From NCBI GenBank assembly GCA_046346845.1, contig JAXMHH010000004.1, forward strand, positions 186,001 through 250,000: a stretch of DNA of 64,000 nucleotides, given 5' to 3'. Positions 33,776 through 41,402 of the stretch are shown here, piece by piece. Source of the DNA: DSSB01 sp046346845 (lineage in GTDB: Bacteria > UBA10199 > DSSB01). The notes under the pieces are model-generated. The model ran no database searches. It was not told the origin of the DNA and saw only the letters and a program-made list of their open reading frames with translations. Both the position numbers and the translations under genes were made by a program. Each line of letters begins with the position of its first letter. Position 1 is the first letter of the stretch.

Positions 33776-35638
33776 TCAAGGCCGCGGTTGGTGCCGAATG
33801 GTCGGAGTCCGGTAGTGACGGACCGTCGGCGCCTGGCGAGCCAGGCTAGGAAATAAGCTTCCAAGCCTGTGATATTCCTCGATCACCCGCCACCTATGGT
33901 CTTCGGAGGAGATTTGTTGAGCGTATTCCCGTTCCCAATCGAGGGATGGTTCGCGGTTGCTGCCCAGCGGAGGCTGCTCGTGGATTTCGAAGTCACCCTC
34001 CAAAAATCCGAGCTGACGACTCAAAAAGCGGATTTCAACCGCAAGCTCGACTTGGCTCCACAAATCTTCTTGGCTAGCGGGGCGGTGACCGCGTTCGATG
34101 AGTTGACGGCGAACGAGGTTTTCAAAAATCCGCTGATTGCGGGCTCGAAGGAGAGGTGAAGCTGGGGTGGCCCCGAAGTCCGGGGCACCCATGCTCAATC
34201 GATAGGCTCCATCGGCGATTTCAATGAAACTATCCCAGTGATCGCGGGGAGAGGCATTCACGAGGAAATGACGAGCCAAAAAATCAATACCGAATTCGTA
34301 TTCACTCGTGGGGGAAACCAAACTGACCGACCGGACTTGGGTATCGATCAAGGTCTCGAGATTTTGGCCGCCTGGAACTTCGATCGATCTTGCGGCTTGG
34401 CGCCAAGTCGCGGGAATTTGGGCCATGGATATTTCCATGCTCGAATGGGGATCGCGAGCGATGCGTTGCAAGTCGTTGGGTAGGGATAGGGCTCCCGCGC
34501 TCGAAGTGCTGGGCGGGTAAAGCGAATTTCGCAGGCCTGCTTCCAGGGCTGGGCCGAAACCAGGGCTTTCTAGTATCCAGCTTAACTGGAGTCCAAAATT
34601 TAGACGATCCAGATTTATTCTTTGAGCCAGGGGCAAGCTCGAGCCTTGGCGGAGATAATCTCGAGCCAAATCGATGGCCCGGTGCCGCAATCGGGCGTTG
34701 TCGAGGGGATCCTCGCTGTCAAGGGCGGTGTCGAAAGCAAACCGCAAGGAGTTGGACTCCCTTAATATGGGGGGAGAGGAGTTATTGATTTCTTCAACAA
34801 AGCTGATGCGCCCCATGCGACGGCTGCTGGCCACCAGAGCAATGTAGCGAACCAAATTGTTCACAATTTCGGTGTCAGAAAATAATAAGGGTGGATGGGC
34901 TGCCGCCAGGCTCCGCAACAAAGCTGGTCTCGAACTCTCCGGACCCATGCGAAACTCTTGAGTCTCGTGTTGGTAATTCATGAAGAGATAGAAATAGGCT
35001 TCGGACAGATCATGATTATTGGCGGAATCGACCGTTCTCGACCAAGTGCTCAGTAGCGTCGAGCCTCGGCGCATCAAGGTCTGAGCCGCCGTGGCCCATT
35101 CCTCAAGGTAAGTTTCCTCGCCTAGCGCCCGCTCTACAGTCAGCACCATGGGGTTGAAAAGAGCATTATTCTCAAAGGGGTTGGAAGGTGAACGCGATAA
35201 GGCTTCAAGTGCTCTCAAATGCAGCTCGCCGCGCTGGGGCGGGGTGAGAGATTCCCAGGTGGCGAGTACTATTGCACCGTGGCGTTCGGGATTGAGGTAA
35301 AAAAAACGGCGGATTTGTGGGATGTCGTAAGCTTGAACCGCGCGGGAATCGCGAAAGGCCCAGTTTCGGATCCAGGCCAAGCGATCCTGCAAGGCCGTCG
35401 CTTGATCGGATTGCACGGTCTCCAAGACTCCTTCCGCGTTCAGTCGGTAAGCGCCGCGGAATAGCCTTTGCAATTCGCCGCGCACCGCTTCGGGATCGGG
35501 GGCGCTGCCCGCGTCCCAGTTGGGCAAAGTTCCAGCGCCGGAATCGGAGTTGGCGTCGGGGGAAGGGCGGGGGCTTGAGTTGTTGCGGCAGGAGAGTAAG
35601 GCTAAGGCGGCGCCGGCCAGGGCTATAATCGGGAGCAT
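33776..35638 (-). CDS. Large lipoprotein of unknown function (620 residues)
   Basis: The protein starts with a lipoprotein signal, MLPIIALAGAALALLSC, acylated at C17 and followed by a Ser/Pro/Asp/Asn-rich linker (about 20-45). The ATG at 35638 has GGAG seven bases upstream. The rest is rich in Arg, Leu, Glu and Ser and looks all-helical, with recurring W/R/L segments such as RLFRGAYRLN, LTPPQRGELHLRALEALS and SLPLAQRINLDRLNFGLQLSW. No catalytic motif is seen, and repeats similar to TPR are not clear. Base composition is somewhat more AT-rich than its neighbours. It lies between the small charged protein and paralogue B, all on the minus strand, suggesting a shared function. Position +2 after Cys is Arg-Asn-Asn, without the Asp inner-membrane retention signal, so an outer-membrane location is likely. 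Confidence 0.7.
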   Translation of the reverse strand: MLPIIALAGAALALLSCRNNSSPRPSPDANSDSGAGTLPNWDAGSAPDPEAVRGELQRLFRGAYRLNAEGVLETVQSDQATALQDRLAWIRNWAFRDSRAVQAYDIPQIRRFFYLNPERHGAIVLATWESLTPPQRGELHLRALEALSRSPSNPFENNALFNPMVLTVERALGEETYLEEWATAAQTLMRRGSTLLSTWSRTVDSANNHDLSEAYFYLFMNYQHETQEFRMGPESSRPALLRSLAAAHPPLLFSDTEIVNNLVRYIALVASSRRMGRISFVEEINNSSPPILRESNSLRFAFDTALDSEDPLDNARLRHRAIDLARDYLRQGSSLPLAQRINLDRLNFGLQLSWILESPGFGPALEAGLRNSLYPPSTSSAGALSLPNDLQRIARDPHSSMEISMAQIPATWRQAARSIEVPGGQNLETLIDTQVRSVSLVSPTSEYEFGIDFLARHFLVNASPRDHWDSFIEIADGAYRLSMGAPDFGATPASPLLRARNQRIFENLVRRQLIERGHRPASQEDLWSQVELAVEIRFLSRQLGFLEGDFEIHEQPPLGSNREPSLDWEREYAQQISSEDHRWRVIEEYHRLGSLFPSLARQAPTVRHYRTPTIRHQPRP

Positions 35639-35957
35639 GTATTTCTCCAGGGGCCCCGCGATTTTTTCTGATTTTCGTGGCCTATAGGAGAAAGTTGCCC
35701 TTCACACAAGAAAAAAGGAAGGCCTCCCAAGCTCACGATCAAGGGGATCTTCCGTGCTTGCTGTGTTTATTGCTCTTAATTCCTAATAAACGCGGCCGAG
35801 CTGGACGCCAAATTGTTTTGGCTCGTTGCCGGTGGAGCTTCGTCAGGAAGCCGGGCTGATTCTAGCTGTCGTGGTGGGATTCGCCGCGGAGCCGCAAGCC
35901 GTGGGCGCATGGTGAATCGATGCTGACGAAAGGTATCACAATTCCCAAATAGCGCCC
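35639..35957. other. 319-base gap upstream of the large lipoprotein
   Basis: No plausible gene is visible. It contains a promoter-like pair on the minus strand (35681-35709) and otherwise unstructured sequence, including CCTATAGG at 35681-35688. It separates the charged protein gene from the lipoprotein gene, so the two may be separate transcripts. Confidence 0.5.
35681..35709 (-). promoter_or_regulatory. Putative promoter of the large lipoprotein gene
   Basis: On the minus strand TTGTGT (35709-35704) is followed after 17 bases by TATAGG (35686-35681), about 45 bases before the ATG at 35638. The -10 matches the consensus at four of six bases and the -35 only at the TTG. Spacing is ideal. The -10 is part of a self-complementary CCTATAGG. 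Confidence 0.35.
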
Positions 35958-36494
35958 TCACTTCACGGGTGGCTTCTCGACCGGCAGCCTTTTCATCATC
36001 TCCATATACTCCATGTAGGCCCCACGCGGCCTGGGTTCCTTGCGGATTTCCTCCAGCAGCCGATGGAGGTTGGAGTCGATTTTGATTTCTCGAACCAAGG
36101 TTTTTCGAATGAGGACCTCCCCCCTGAGGGCCACCGGCTTGCTGGGTGCCTCCGCCGGCGCCGGGGCTGGCTTCTCCGCGGGCTTGGCCGCTTTGGTCGG
36201 GGGCTTGGCCAGGGCAGGCCCGCTTGCCTTGGGGAGGCGCAAGAGCCTCCGCAATTCGCCTTGCAGGGATTCGACCAGGCTTTGGGCTTGGTTCAGCGCC
36301 TCCTTGGCAGCCTTCGTGATCGGGCTGTCCTCGCCATGGTCCGCGACGGCCTTTTTGTGGGCCAGATCCAAGCGATTGCGCTCATAGGCCGCCTTGTCCA
36401 AAGATTTTCGGGCCGTTTTGAGCTCGGGAGTCTCTTCCGGAGCGTCGGAACTAGGGGATTTGGAAGCGGAGACGGGAGGACGAGGTGGCGTCAC
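35958..36494 (-). CDS. Charged Pro/Ala/Lys-rich hypothetical protein
   Basis: The 178-residue protein has a disordered Pro/Ser-rich start, a central amphipathic helix (about residues 25-85, AAKEALNQAQSLVESLQGEL), a long Ala/Pro/Lys linker (about 90-120), and an ordered C-terminal segment (about 123-165, VALRGEVLIRKTLVREIKID then NLHRLLEEIRKE). No signal peptide or membrane segment is present. I recognise no family. It lies 76 bases downstream of paralogue A on the same strand, so it probably shares its transcript. The ATG is close to a purine-rich GGAAAT stretch without a strong Shine-Dalgarno. Its role is unknown. Confidence 0.65.
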   Translation of the reverse strand: MTPPRPPVSASKSPSSDAPEETPELKTARKSLDKAAYERNRLDLAHKKAVADHGEDSPITKAAKEALNQAQSLVESLQGELRRLLRLPKASGPALAKPPTKAAKPAEKPAPAPAEAPSKPVALRGEVLIRKTLVREIKIDSNLHRLLEEIRKEPRPRGAYMEYMEMMKRLPVEKPPVK

Positions 36495-36569
36495 GTGGAT
36501 TTCCTTTCTTTAGAGGAAACCCCAGCCTTCAAAGGTTTATCGACTGGGGGTGATAAAGGTTGCTCAGGC

Positions 36570-38306
36570 CTAGGGGCCATAGGGGTCGACCGGATACCGC
36601 TGTCCGGGATTGGGTTTGGGTGGTTGGGGATTGGAACCAGGCTTGGCGACCGTGAATCCGTAGGTGAGGCCCGCCGCGAGTCCCCCGGCCAACGAGCCGC
36701 CCAGGTCGAAAACCCAATCGCCCTGATCCACGTCGAAGGCATAGGACAGGGAATTTCCCAAGGCCGCGCCGAAGCCGGCCCCGGCGGCGATGGTCGCCGC
36801 TCCCTGGCCGTACCAGCGCGGTTCTTTGTTCTCGGTGGAGAGCAGGGCCAGGGCGGTAGCGGTGCCCGCCACGCCGATCCCCAGCTCGGTCAGCAGGGTC
36901 CACTTGCGCAGCGAGACGTGGGGGATTTTTTGGTTGGCCATGATGTCGGGGTTGTCCTTGCTTCGACCCCGCGCCCAAAGGATCAGCTTCTCCAAGGCGG
37001 TTTTTTGCGGCCCGATTAAGGGAAAGGCATCATAAAAGTTGGTCCGCTCTTGAACCTTATTGTCCCAAAAGACCTCCATCTTTCCCTTTTTCTCGAAGAG
37101 CTCCTGCAACAAGATCAACACCGAGGCGGAGGCCTCGCCCTGCTGCAGGGCGGGGAGGCCCTCGGCCCAGCCCTTCAGCTCGGCGCTGGCCTGCACCATG
37201 TCGAAACTGAAGACGGGTCCGCTCTTGCCCGCCTTGACCTCCATGTGCCGGAGGAAGAAGTCCAGTGCCATCGCCCGCATGGGGGTGCTGCCGTAGCGGA
37301 TCTTGAGGTAATCCCGGACCGATTTGTCCGCGGGTTGGGCGGCCAAGGCCGCGAGCATCTCTTCACGGCCCTTTTTCTCGTATTCGTTCTGGATGTAATC
37401 GAGGCGCAGGCGGAACTCCCGCTGCCACTCGCCGGGAAGCTCCGCGCCCTTCATGGAGTTCATGACCGAGGCGACGAAGTTGTAGTAGTTTTTCGAGGCG
37501 TCGTAGCTCGAGTCGACCTTGGACAGGATCTCGCCGTAGACCTTGGCGCTGTTTTTCACGCTCTCCGAGAACAGCCATTGGTTGGAGCCGTTGTCGGAGA
37601 GGATGTGGTTGGTGAAGAGGAAGACGATCAGGGCGGAGCTGCGCGCCTTGAACTCCTCGCTCAGCGCCGCCGAGCGGTCCATGGCCGGCTTAAACTTGGC
37701 CAGCAGCTGTTCCTGGACGTCCTGGATGGTCAAGAACCAGGCGACCCGCTTGCGCGCCTCATCGTTCAGCTTGGAATTGTCCTTGAGCCCCGTCAGGACC
37801 TTTTTCACCAGGGCCGAAAGGGTGGGATCGGCCGAGAAATAGGTGAAGATCTTGACCGAGTCCTCGGTGAAGGATTTCATGCCCGTTGTCTTGGGCTGCA
37901 TCTGCCCGTGGGACAGGTAGCTGGCCAGGAAGTTCACCCAACCCTCGATGGCGGTCTCGGCGGTGGCCCCTTCCCCGAGGTATTGTTTGAGGCTGAGTTT
38001 TTTGGTGATTTCCGAGGGATTGGCCTGGTCCCCGAGCACCTTAAAAAATTCCCCGCGGATCAGCAAGTACTGGGCGATTTGCGAGGCGGGGACCTTGTAA
38101 TTGGGAAAGGTCTTGGCGACCCGCGCGGCGTCGGCCGAGGCGGGCTGAAACTTGCCGTCCCGGCGTTCCAAGAGGAAGCTTTGGCCGGTCTCCGTCTCGT
38201 ATACCTCGATCTTGCACGGATCTTTTTTGGAATCGGCCGGCTCTTGCGCGCATTCCTGCAGGTTTCCGTTCGGCAAGCGGAAACGGGAGTAGATAGGATC
38301 GCCCAT
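36570..38306 (-). CDS. Unrecognised ~575-residue protein, paralogue A (glycine-zipper C-terminus)
   Basis: The 578-residue protein begins MGDPIYSRFR, as does the 31705 product, and has no signal peptide. The two share the Cys pair (C19, C31), a VAKTFPNYKVPASQIAQYLL-like region, FLFTNHIL, LSKVDSSYDASKNYYNF, GKMEVFWDNKVQE, LRKWTLLTELGIGVAG and the tail RYPVDPYGP, but diverge elsewhere. The C-terminal 100 residues contain Gly/Ala-rich hydrophobic segments (GVAGTATALALL, IAAGAGFGAALGNSL, LGGSLAGGLAAGLTYGF) resembling glycine-zipper hairpins. The linker before the tail is Pro-rich (NPQPPKPNPG). The upstream leader also matches copy B. Family and role are unknown; secretion by a non-classical route or pore formation is speculation. 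It leads the minus-strand cluster, 80 bases below ssb. Confidence 0.85.
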   Translation of the reverse strand: MGDPIYSRFRLPNGNLQECAQEPADSKKDPCKIEVYETETGQSFLLERRDGKFQPASADAARVAKTFPNYKVPASQIAQYLLIRGEFFKVLGDQANPSEITKKLSLKQYLGEGATAETAIEGWVNFLASYLSHGQMQPKTTGMKSFTEDSVKIFTYFSADPTLSALVKKVLTGLKDNSKLNDEARKRVAWFLTIQDVQEQLLAKFKPAMDRSAALSEEFKARSSALIVFLFTNHILSDNGSNQWLFSESVKNSAKVYGEILSKVDSSYDASKNYYNFVASVMNSMKGAELPGEWQREFRLRLDYIQNEYEKKGREEMLAALAAQPADKSVRDYLKIRYGSTPMRAMALDFFLRHMEVKAGKSGPVFSFDMVQASAELKGWAEGLPALQQGEASASVLILLQELFEKKGKMEVFWDNKVQERTNFYDAFPLIGPQKTALEKLILWARGRSKDNPDIMANQKIPHVSLRKWTLLTELGIGVAGTATALALLSTENKEPRWYGQGAATIAAGAGFGAALGNSLSYAFDVDQGDWVFDLGGSLAGGLAAGLTYGFTVAKPGSNPQPPKPNPGQRYPVDPYGP

Positions 38307-38356
38307 GGGTGTGTCCCCTTGTCACTTCCCGAGCCCAGGGTGATGGAATTACCGTA

Positions 38357-38380
38357 AATTCTCGTTTAGTGCCGAGAATT
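38357..38380 (-). terminator. Perfect 8-bp hairpin after ssb (terminator-like)
   Basis: AATTCTCG (38357-38364) and CGAGAATT (38373-38380) form a perfect 8-base stem around an 8-base loop, 7 to 30 bases beyond the ssb stop in the ssb direction. On the minus strand it is followed by TTACGG, so the uridine tract is short. It may end the ssb transcript or attenuate read-through into paralogue A. Confidence 0.45.
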
Positions 38381-38386
38381 GTTGCT

Positions 38387-38824
38387 TTAAAAGGGGATAT
38401 CGTCGTCCACTTCCAGGGGGGCGGCCTCTTCGACGCCGGCAGCGGAACCTCGGGAACTACGGCTGGCCGCGGGACGGCCTTCGCGGTCGCCCATCGGTCC
38501 GCCGAGGAATTGAATGGTCTGGGCGACCACCTCGGTGGTGTAGCGCTTGTTGCCTTCTTTGTCGTTCCACTCCCGGGTTTGCAGGCGGCCCTCGATGTAA
38601 ACAGGGCGGCCCTTGCTGAGGTATTCCCCGCAGAGTTCGGCCAGCTTGTTCCAGACGACGATCTTATGCCACTCGGTGCGTTCCTCTTTCTTGCCGTCCT
38701 TGCCCATCCAGGACTCGTTGGTCGCGATGTTGAAGTTGGCGACGGCGGTCCCGCTGGGGGTGTACTTCACTTCGGGGTCGCTGCCGAGATTGCCGATCAG
38801 GATCACTTTATTGACGCTGGCCAT
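38387..38824 (-). CDS. ssb: Single-stranded DNA-binding protein
   Basis: The 145-residue protein has the SSB N-terminal OB fold (MASVNKVILIGNLGSDPEVK, with VANFNIATNESW and WHKIVVWNKLAELCGEYLSKG) and the acidic C-terminal tail DDDIPF that recruits replication and repair proteins. The linker is Ser/Gly/Ala/Arg-rich. It binds single-stranded DNA in replication and repair as a tetramer. The ATG is preceded by a GGAGG-type site (complement of CCTCC at 38831-38835). It is followed by a hairpin and then the unknown cluster. Confidence 0.97.
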   Translation of the reverse strand: MASVNKVILIGNLGSDPEVKYTPSGTAVANFNIATNESWMGKDGKKEERTEWHKIVVWNKLAELCGEYLSKGRPVYIEGRLQTREWNDKEGNKRYTTEVVAQTIQFLGGPMGDREGRPAASRSSRGSAAGVEEAAPLEVDDDIPF

Positions 38825-38881
38825 GGGAATCCTCCGTAAATGGGTGGGGCTGAGTCCCTTCGCCCTACCGGATCTAGAAAA

Positions 38882-39562
38882 CTAATTCAACTTCCGTGCC
38901 AGGGAATCCCGCTCTTTTTTCCAGTCGGGATACTCCCCGTCCAGCCCCTCCTTGGGCAGTCGGTCGAAGGCTGCCAATTCGGCCTTGGCGGCCTCCTTTT
39001 CCCCGGTCTCTTCCAGGCTTCGCGCCAAGAATAGGCGATTCAAGGGATAATCGGGGGAAAGCTTAACCGCCTCTTTAAGGTTTTGCACCGAGAGGTCGAG
39101 GTCTTGGGTGATGTGCTTGGGGTTTAGCGAAAAAGAGGGGGCCTGGGCATAGATGTTGCCGAGGATGCGATAGCAGCCCGCGTGTTCGAAATCCGGTTGC
39201 ACCTGATTGAGGGCGTCGCAATTCGCGACCATCTTGTGCAGACCCCTTTGGTAATTGGGGATGTGGTGCTTGATGTAGATTCCGGTGTTGAGGGCATGAA
39301 AATAGAGACAGCTGGGTTCCTTGGGATTCTCCTTCAGGCATTTTTCGGCGTAGACGATCCCCTGGTGGGACCATTCCAGCTTTTCTTTCTTGACGGCGGC
39401 GGCGCGGGCCGCGTTGTAGGCCCGGCGCGAGGCCTCGCCCAGCTCGGCGGGGGTCTTCAGCTGGTCGATATCCTTCGGTTGGGTCTTGGGCGCGGCGCAG
39501 GCGATCAAGAGAGCGGCGGCAATCACGAAATGGAAGGGAAATGTCGCGGGGCCTGTTTTCAT
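38882..39562 (-). CDS. TPR-like lipoprotein (TatT-like)
   Basis: The 226-residue protein has a lipoprotein signal with lipobox LIAC (C22), then a helical repeat region: WSHQGIVYAEKCLKENP, SVQNLKEAVKLSPDYPLN and SLEETGEKEAAKAELAAF are TPR-type helices. The arrangement, with repeated leader helices and an internal long loop around residues 110-150, resembles TatT (TRAP-transporter component) proteins. A solute-binding role is only inference, because no TRAP transporter genes are nearby. It diverges from the MinD-like gene and sits 57 bases upstream of ssb in the same direction. Confidence 0.7.
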   Translation of the reverse strand: MKTGPATFPFHFVIAAALLIACAAPKTQPKDIDQLKTPAELGEASRRAYNAARAAAVKKEKLEWSHQGIVYAEKCLKENPKEPSCLYFHALNTGIYIKHHIPNYQRGLHKMVANCDALNQVQPDFEHAGCYRILGNIYAQAPSFSLNPKHITQDLDLSVQNLKEAVKLSPDYPLNRLFLARSLEETGEKEAAKAELAAFDRLPKEGLDGEYPDWKKERDSLARKLN

Positions 39563-39699
39563 GGAATTCCTTTCTCCCTAAGCATCGGCCTTTTCGTTTG
39601 TCAACGCGCGCTTCCGCACGATTGGATCTTGCTTTCCAGCGGGAAAAGTGTCAAAAGGCCGACGCATTCCTGGGAAAATACTTTATTCATGAGGTAGAG

Positions 39700-40647
39700 T
39701 TGAGAGCAGGGTCCTTTGATCTTGTCGCGGAAACCAGTCTAAGCGATTCGGATTCCATCGCGGCGCCCTTCGAGTTTGGGGAGGCGCCCGCGCCCCAAAC
39801 AGGATCGCTGCCGCCCGCGCAGTGCAAGGTCCTCGCCATCGCCAGCGGGAAGGGCGGTACCGGAAAGACCACCTTCACCACCAATTTGGCCATTACTCTC
39901 AGCCGCCGCGGCCTCCGCGTCCTGATCATCGACGCCGATTTCGGCCTGGCCAACGACCATTTGTTGCTCGGCCTGGAGCCCAAGGGCGACATCGGCGACG
40001 TCTTGGCGGGACGAAAGTCCCTGAAAGACGTCCTGCTGTCGGGGCCGGGAGGGGTGCGCCTGCTGCCGGGCGGCATGGGTTCCAGTCAGCTCTCCAGCCT
40101 CGAGGACTACGAGAGCGCCATCCTGGCCCGGGAGCTGGGTTGCCTGGAACCCGAATACGACATCATCCTGGTCGATCTAGCCGCCGGCATCTCCCCGGCC
40201 AACCTGCGCTGGCTCCTGCCCGCCCACGAGATCCTGCTGGTGACCAACCCCGAGGTGACGGCCTTGATCGACGCCTACGGCCTCATCAAGTGTCTGGCCC
40301 AAGAAAAGCCGGAGACGCCTCCCGAGCTGCACGTGGTCTTCAACCGGGTGCGTGACCAGGATGAGGCCCTGGCCTCGATGAAAAAACTCAAGCACGTCTG
40401 TGCCAAGCACCTGGCCAAGGTGCGACTGAATTCCCTGGGTTATATCCCCTTCGACCGTTACCTGCTGCATTCCATCGCCATCCAACAGCCCGCGGTGCTC
40501 TCCCATCCCCGCAGCTTCGTGACCGCCTGCCTCCGGGGGATCGAGCAGAAAATCTTTGCGCGGTATAGCGCCTGGGAGAAGCGGCAGGAGAAGGGCGGCG
40601 CGGTGCCTTCCTATTTCGCCCTCCTGGAGCGTCAGGCCCATGGCTAG
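39700..40647 (+). CDS. MinD/ParA-family ATPase, FlhG-like
   Basis: I prefer the TTG at 39700 (after GAGG, spacing 5). The frame continues to an ATG at 39541 with a GGAAGG upstream, but that start would overlap the divergent lipoprotein gene and adds 53 residues without conserved pattern. The product is about 315 residues: the deviant Walker A KGGTGKTT (51-58), DADFG (78-82), and LVDLAAGISPAN in the switch II region. This matches FlhG/YlxH more than MinD. FlhG controls flagellar number and position. The next gene overlaps by eight bases (ATGGCTAG) and encodes a protein with a FliM-like motif, so flagellar or polar-organisation function is plausible, though no other flagellar genes are here. 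Confidence 0.8.
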   Translation: MRAGSFDLVAETSLSDSDSIAAPFEFGEAPAPQTGSLPPAQCKVLAIASGKGGTGKTTFTTNLAITLSRRGLRVLIIDADFGLANDHLLLGLEPKGDIGDVLAGRKSLKDVLLSGPGGVRLLPGGMGSSQLSSLEDYESAILARELGCLEPEYDIILVDLAAGISPANLRWLLPAHEILLVTNPEVTALIDAYGLIKCLAQEKPETPPELHVVFNRVRDQDEALASMKKLKHVCAKHLAKVRLNSLGYIPFDRYLLHSIAIQQPAVLSHPRSFVTACLRGIEQKIFARYSAWEKRQEKGGAVPSYFALLERQAHG

Positions 40648-41389
40648 AAAGTTTTGGCAGGATCCCGCCGTCTCCAAGATGCTCAAAAAACCGAAGCAGG
40701 CCCTGCGCAAGACCTTTCGGGCGGTTCGCGGCCTCAAAAACGAGCTCGAGGCCCTGCGGCAAGAGCTGCCCCAGGCCCTGGCCTCGATCGAGCGCGGCAT
40801 CCAAGTCCTGGATCAAGGCTTCCCGATCCGGGAAGGAAATTCCTCCATCGACTGGATCGCCTTGAATCCGGCGGGCGAATTGACCTTCGTGTGGGCCAAG
40901 GCGGAATGCCGCGCCGAGACCGTCTCCAAGCTATTGCCGGATTACGACTGGATCCAGAAGAACCGCGCCCTTTGGACGCACCTCTTCCCCCGGCTCCTCG
41001 CGAGCCAAAGCCTGCAGATGCGAGTCTGGATCTTCGCCCTCGAGATCGATCCGGAGGTGCGATACCTGCTCCACTACTTGCAGGGGATCCGCATCCGTCT
41101 CTTCTTGTCCGGCTTCCAAAAGGATCAGGGGACTTGGAGTTTTCGTCCCTGGGAGGAGCTGAAAAAGGTTTTGGAAAGGGGGCCGCCCCTGCCGTCCTCG
41201 CCGAGCCTGCTGCCCGTCCCGCCCGCCCAGCTCGAGGCGCCGCCTCCCGCCGAAAGGGCTGCTCCGCTCTTGAGCCAGGAGGAATTGAATGACCTGTTGG
41301 GCGTTCCGCCCGGCGCCGAGGCCTGGCGCCAGGAAGAGGAGATCACCGACCCCTTTTATGAATTGCGTTCGGACCCCAAATTAGCTTAG
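40640..41389 (+). CDS. Hypothetical protein with FliM-like LSQEEL motif
   Basis: The start at 40640 overlaps the MinD-like stop by eight bases. The 249-residue protein has a basic N-terminal helix (MARKFWQDPAVSKMLKKPKQ), an alpha/beta domain (about 45-165, with WIALNPAGELTFVWAKAE), a Pro/Ala linker (about 180-207) and the segment LLSQEELNDLLG (210-221). That segment resembles the LSQxEIDALL peptide at the N-terminus of FliM, which binds CheY-P, and a similar start in FliN. Here it is near the C-terminus. No membrane segment or signal peptide is seen. Coupling to the FlhG-like gene suggests the two act together. Family otherwise unrecognised. Confidence 0.7.
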   Translation: MARKFWQDPAVSKMLKKPKQALRKTFRAVRGLKNELEALRQELPQALASIERGIQVLDQGFPIREGNSSIDWIALNPAGELTFVWAKAECRAETVSKLLPDYDWIQKNRALWTHLFPRLLASQSLQMRVWIFALEIDPEVRYLLHYLQGIRIRLFLSGFQKDQGTWSFRPWEELKKVLERGPPLPSSPSLLPVPPAQLEAPPPAERAAPLLSQEELNDLLGVPPGAEAWRQEEEITDPFYELRSDPKLA

Positions 41390-41402
41390 GCAATTCAAGC
41401 CC

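Noticed and set aside
39541..39699. 53-residue N-terminal extension of the FlhG-like ATPase from ATG 39541
   Set aside because: The extension overlaps the divergent lipoprotein gene's start and has no conserved pattern, though the GGAAGG before it leaves a small chance that it is real.
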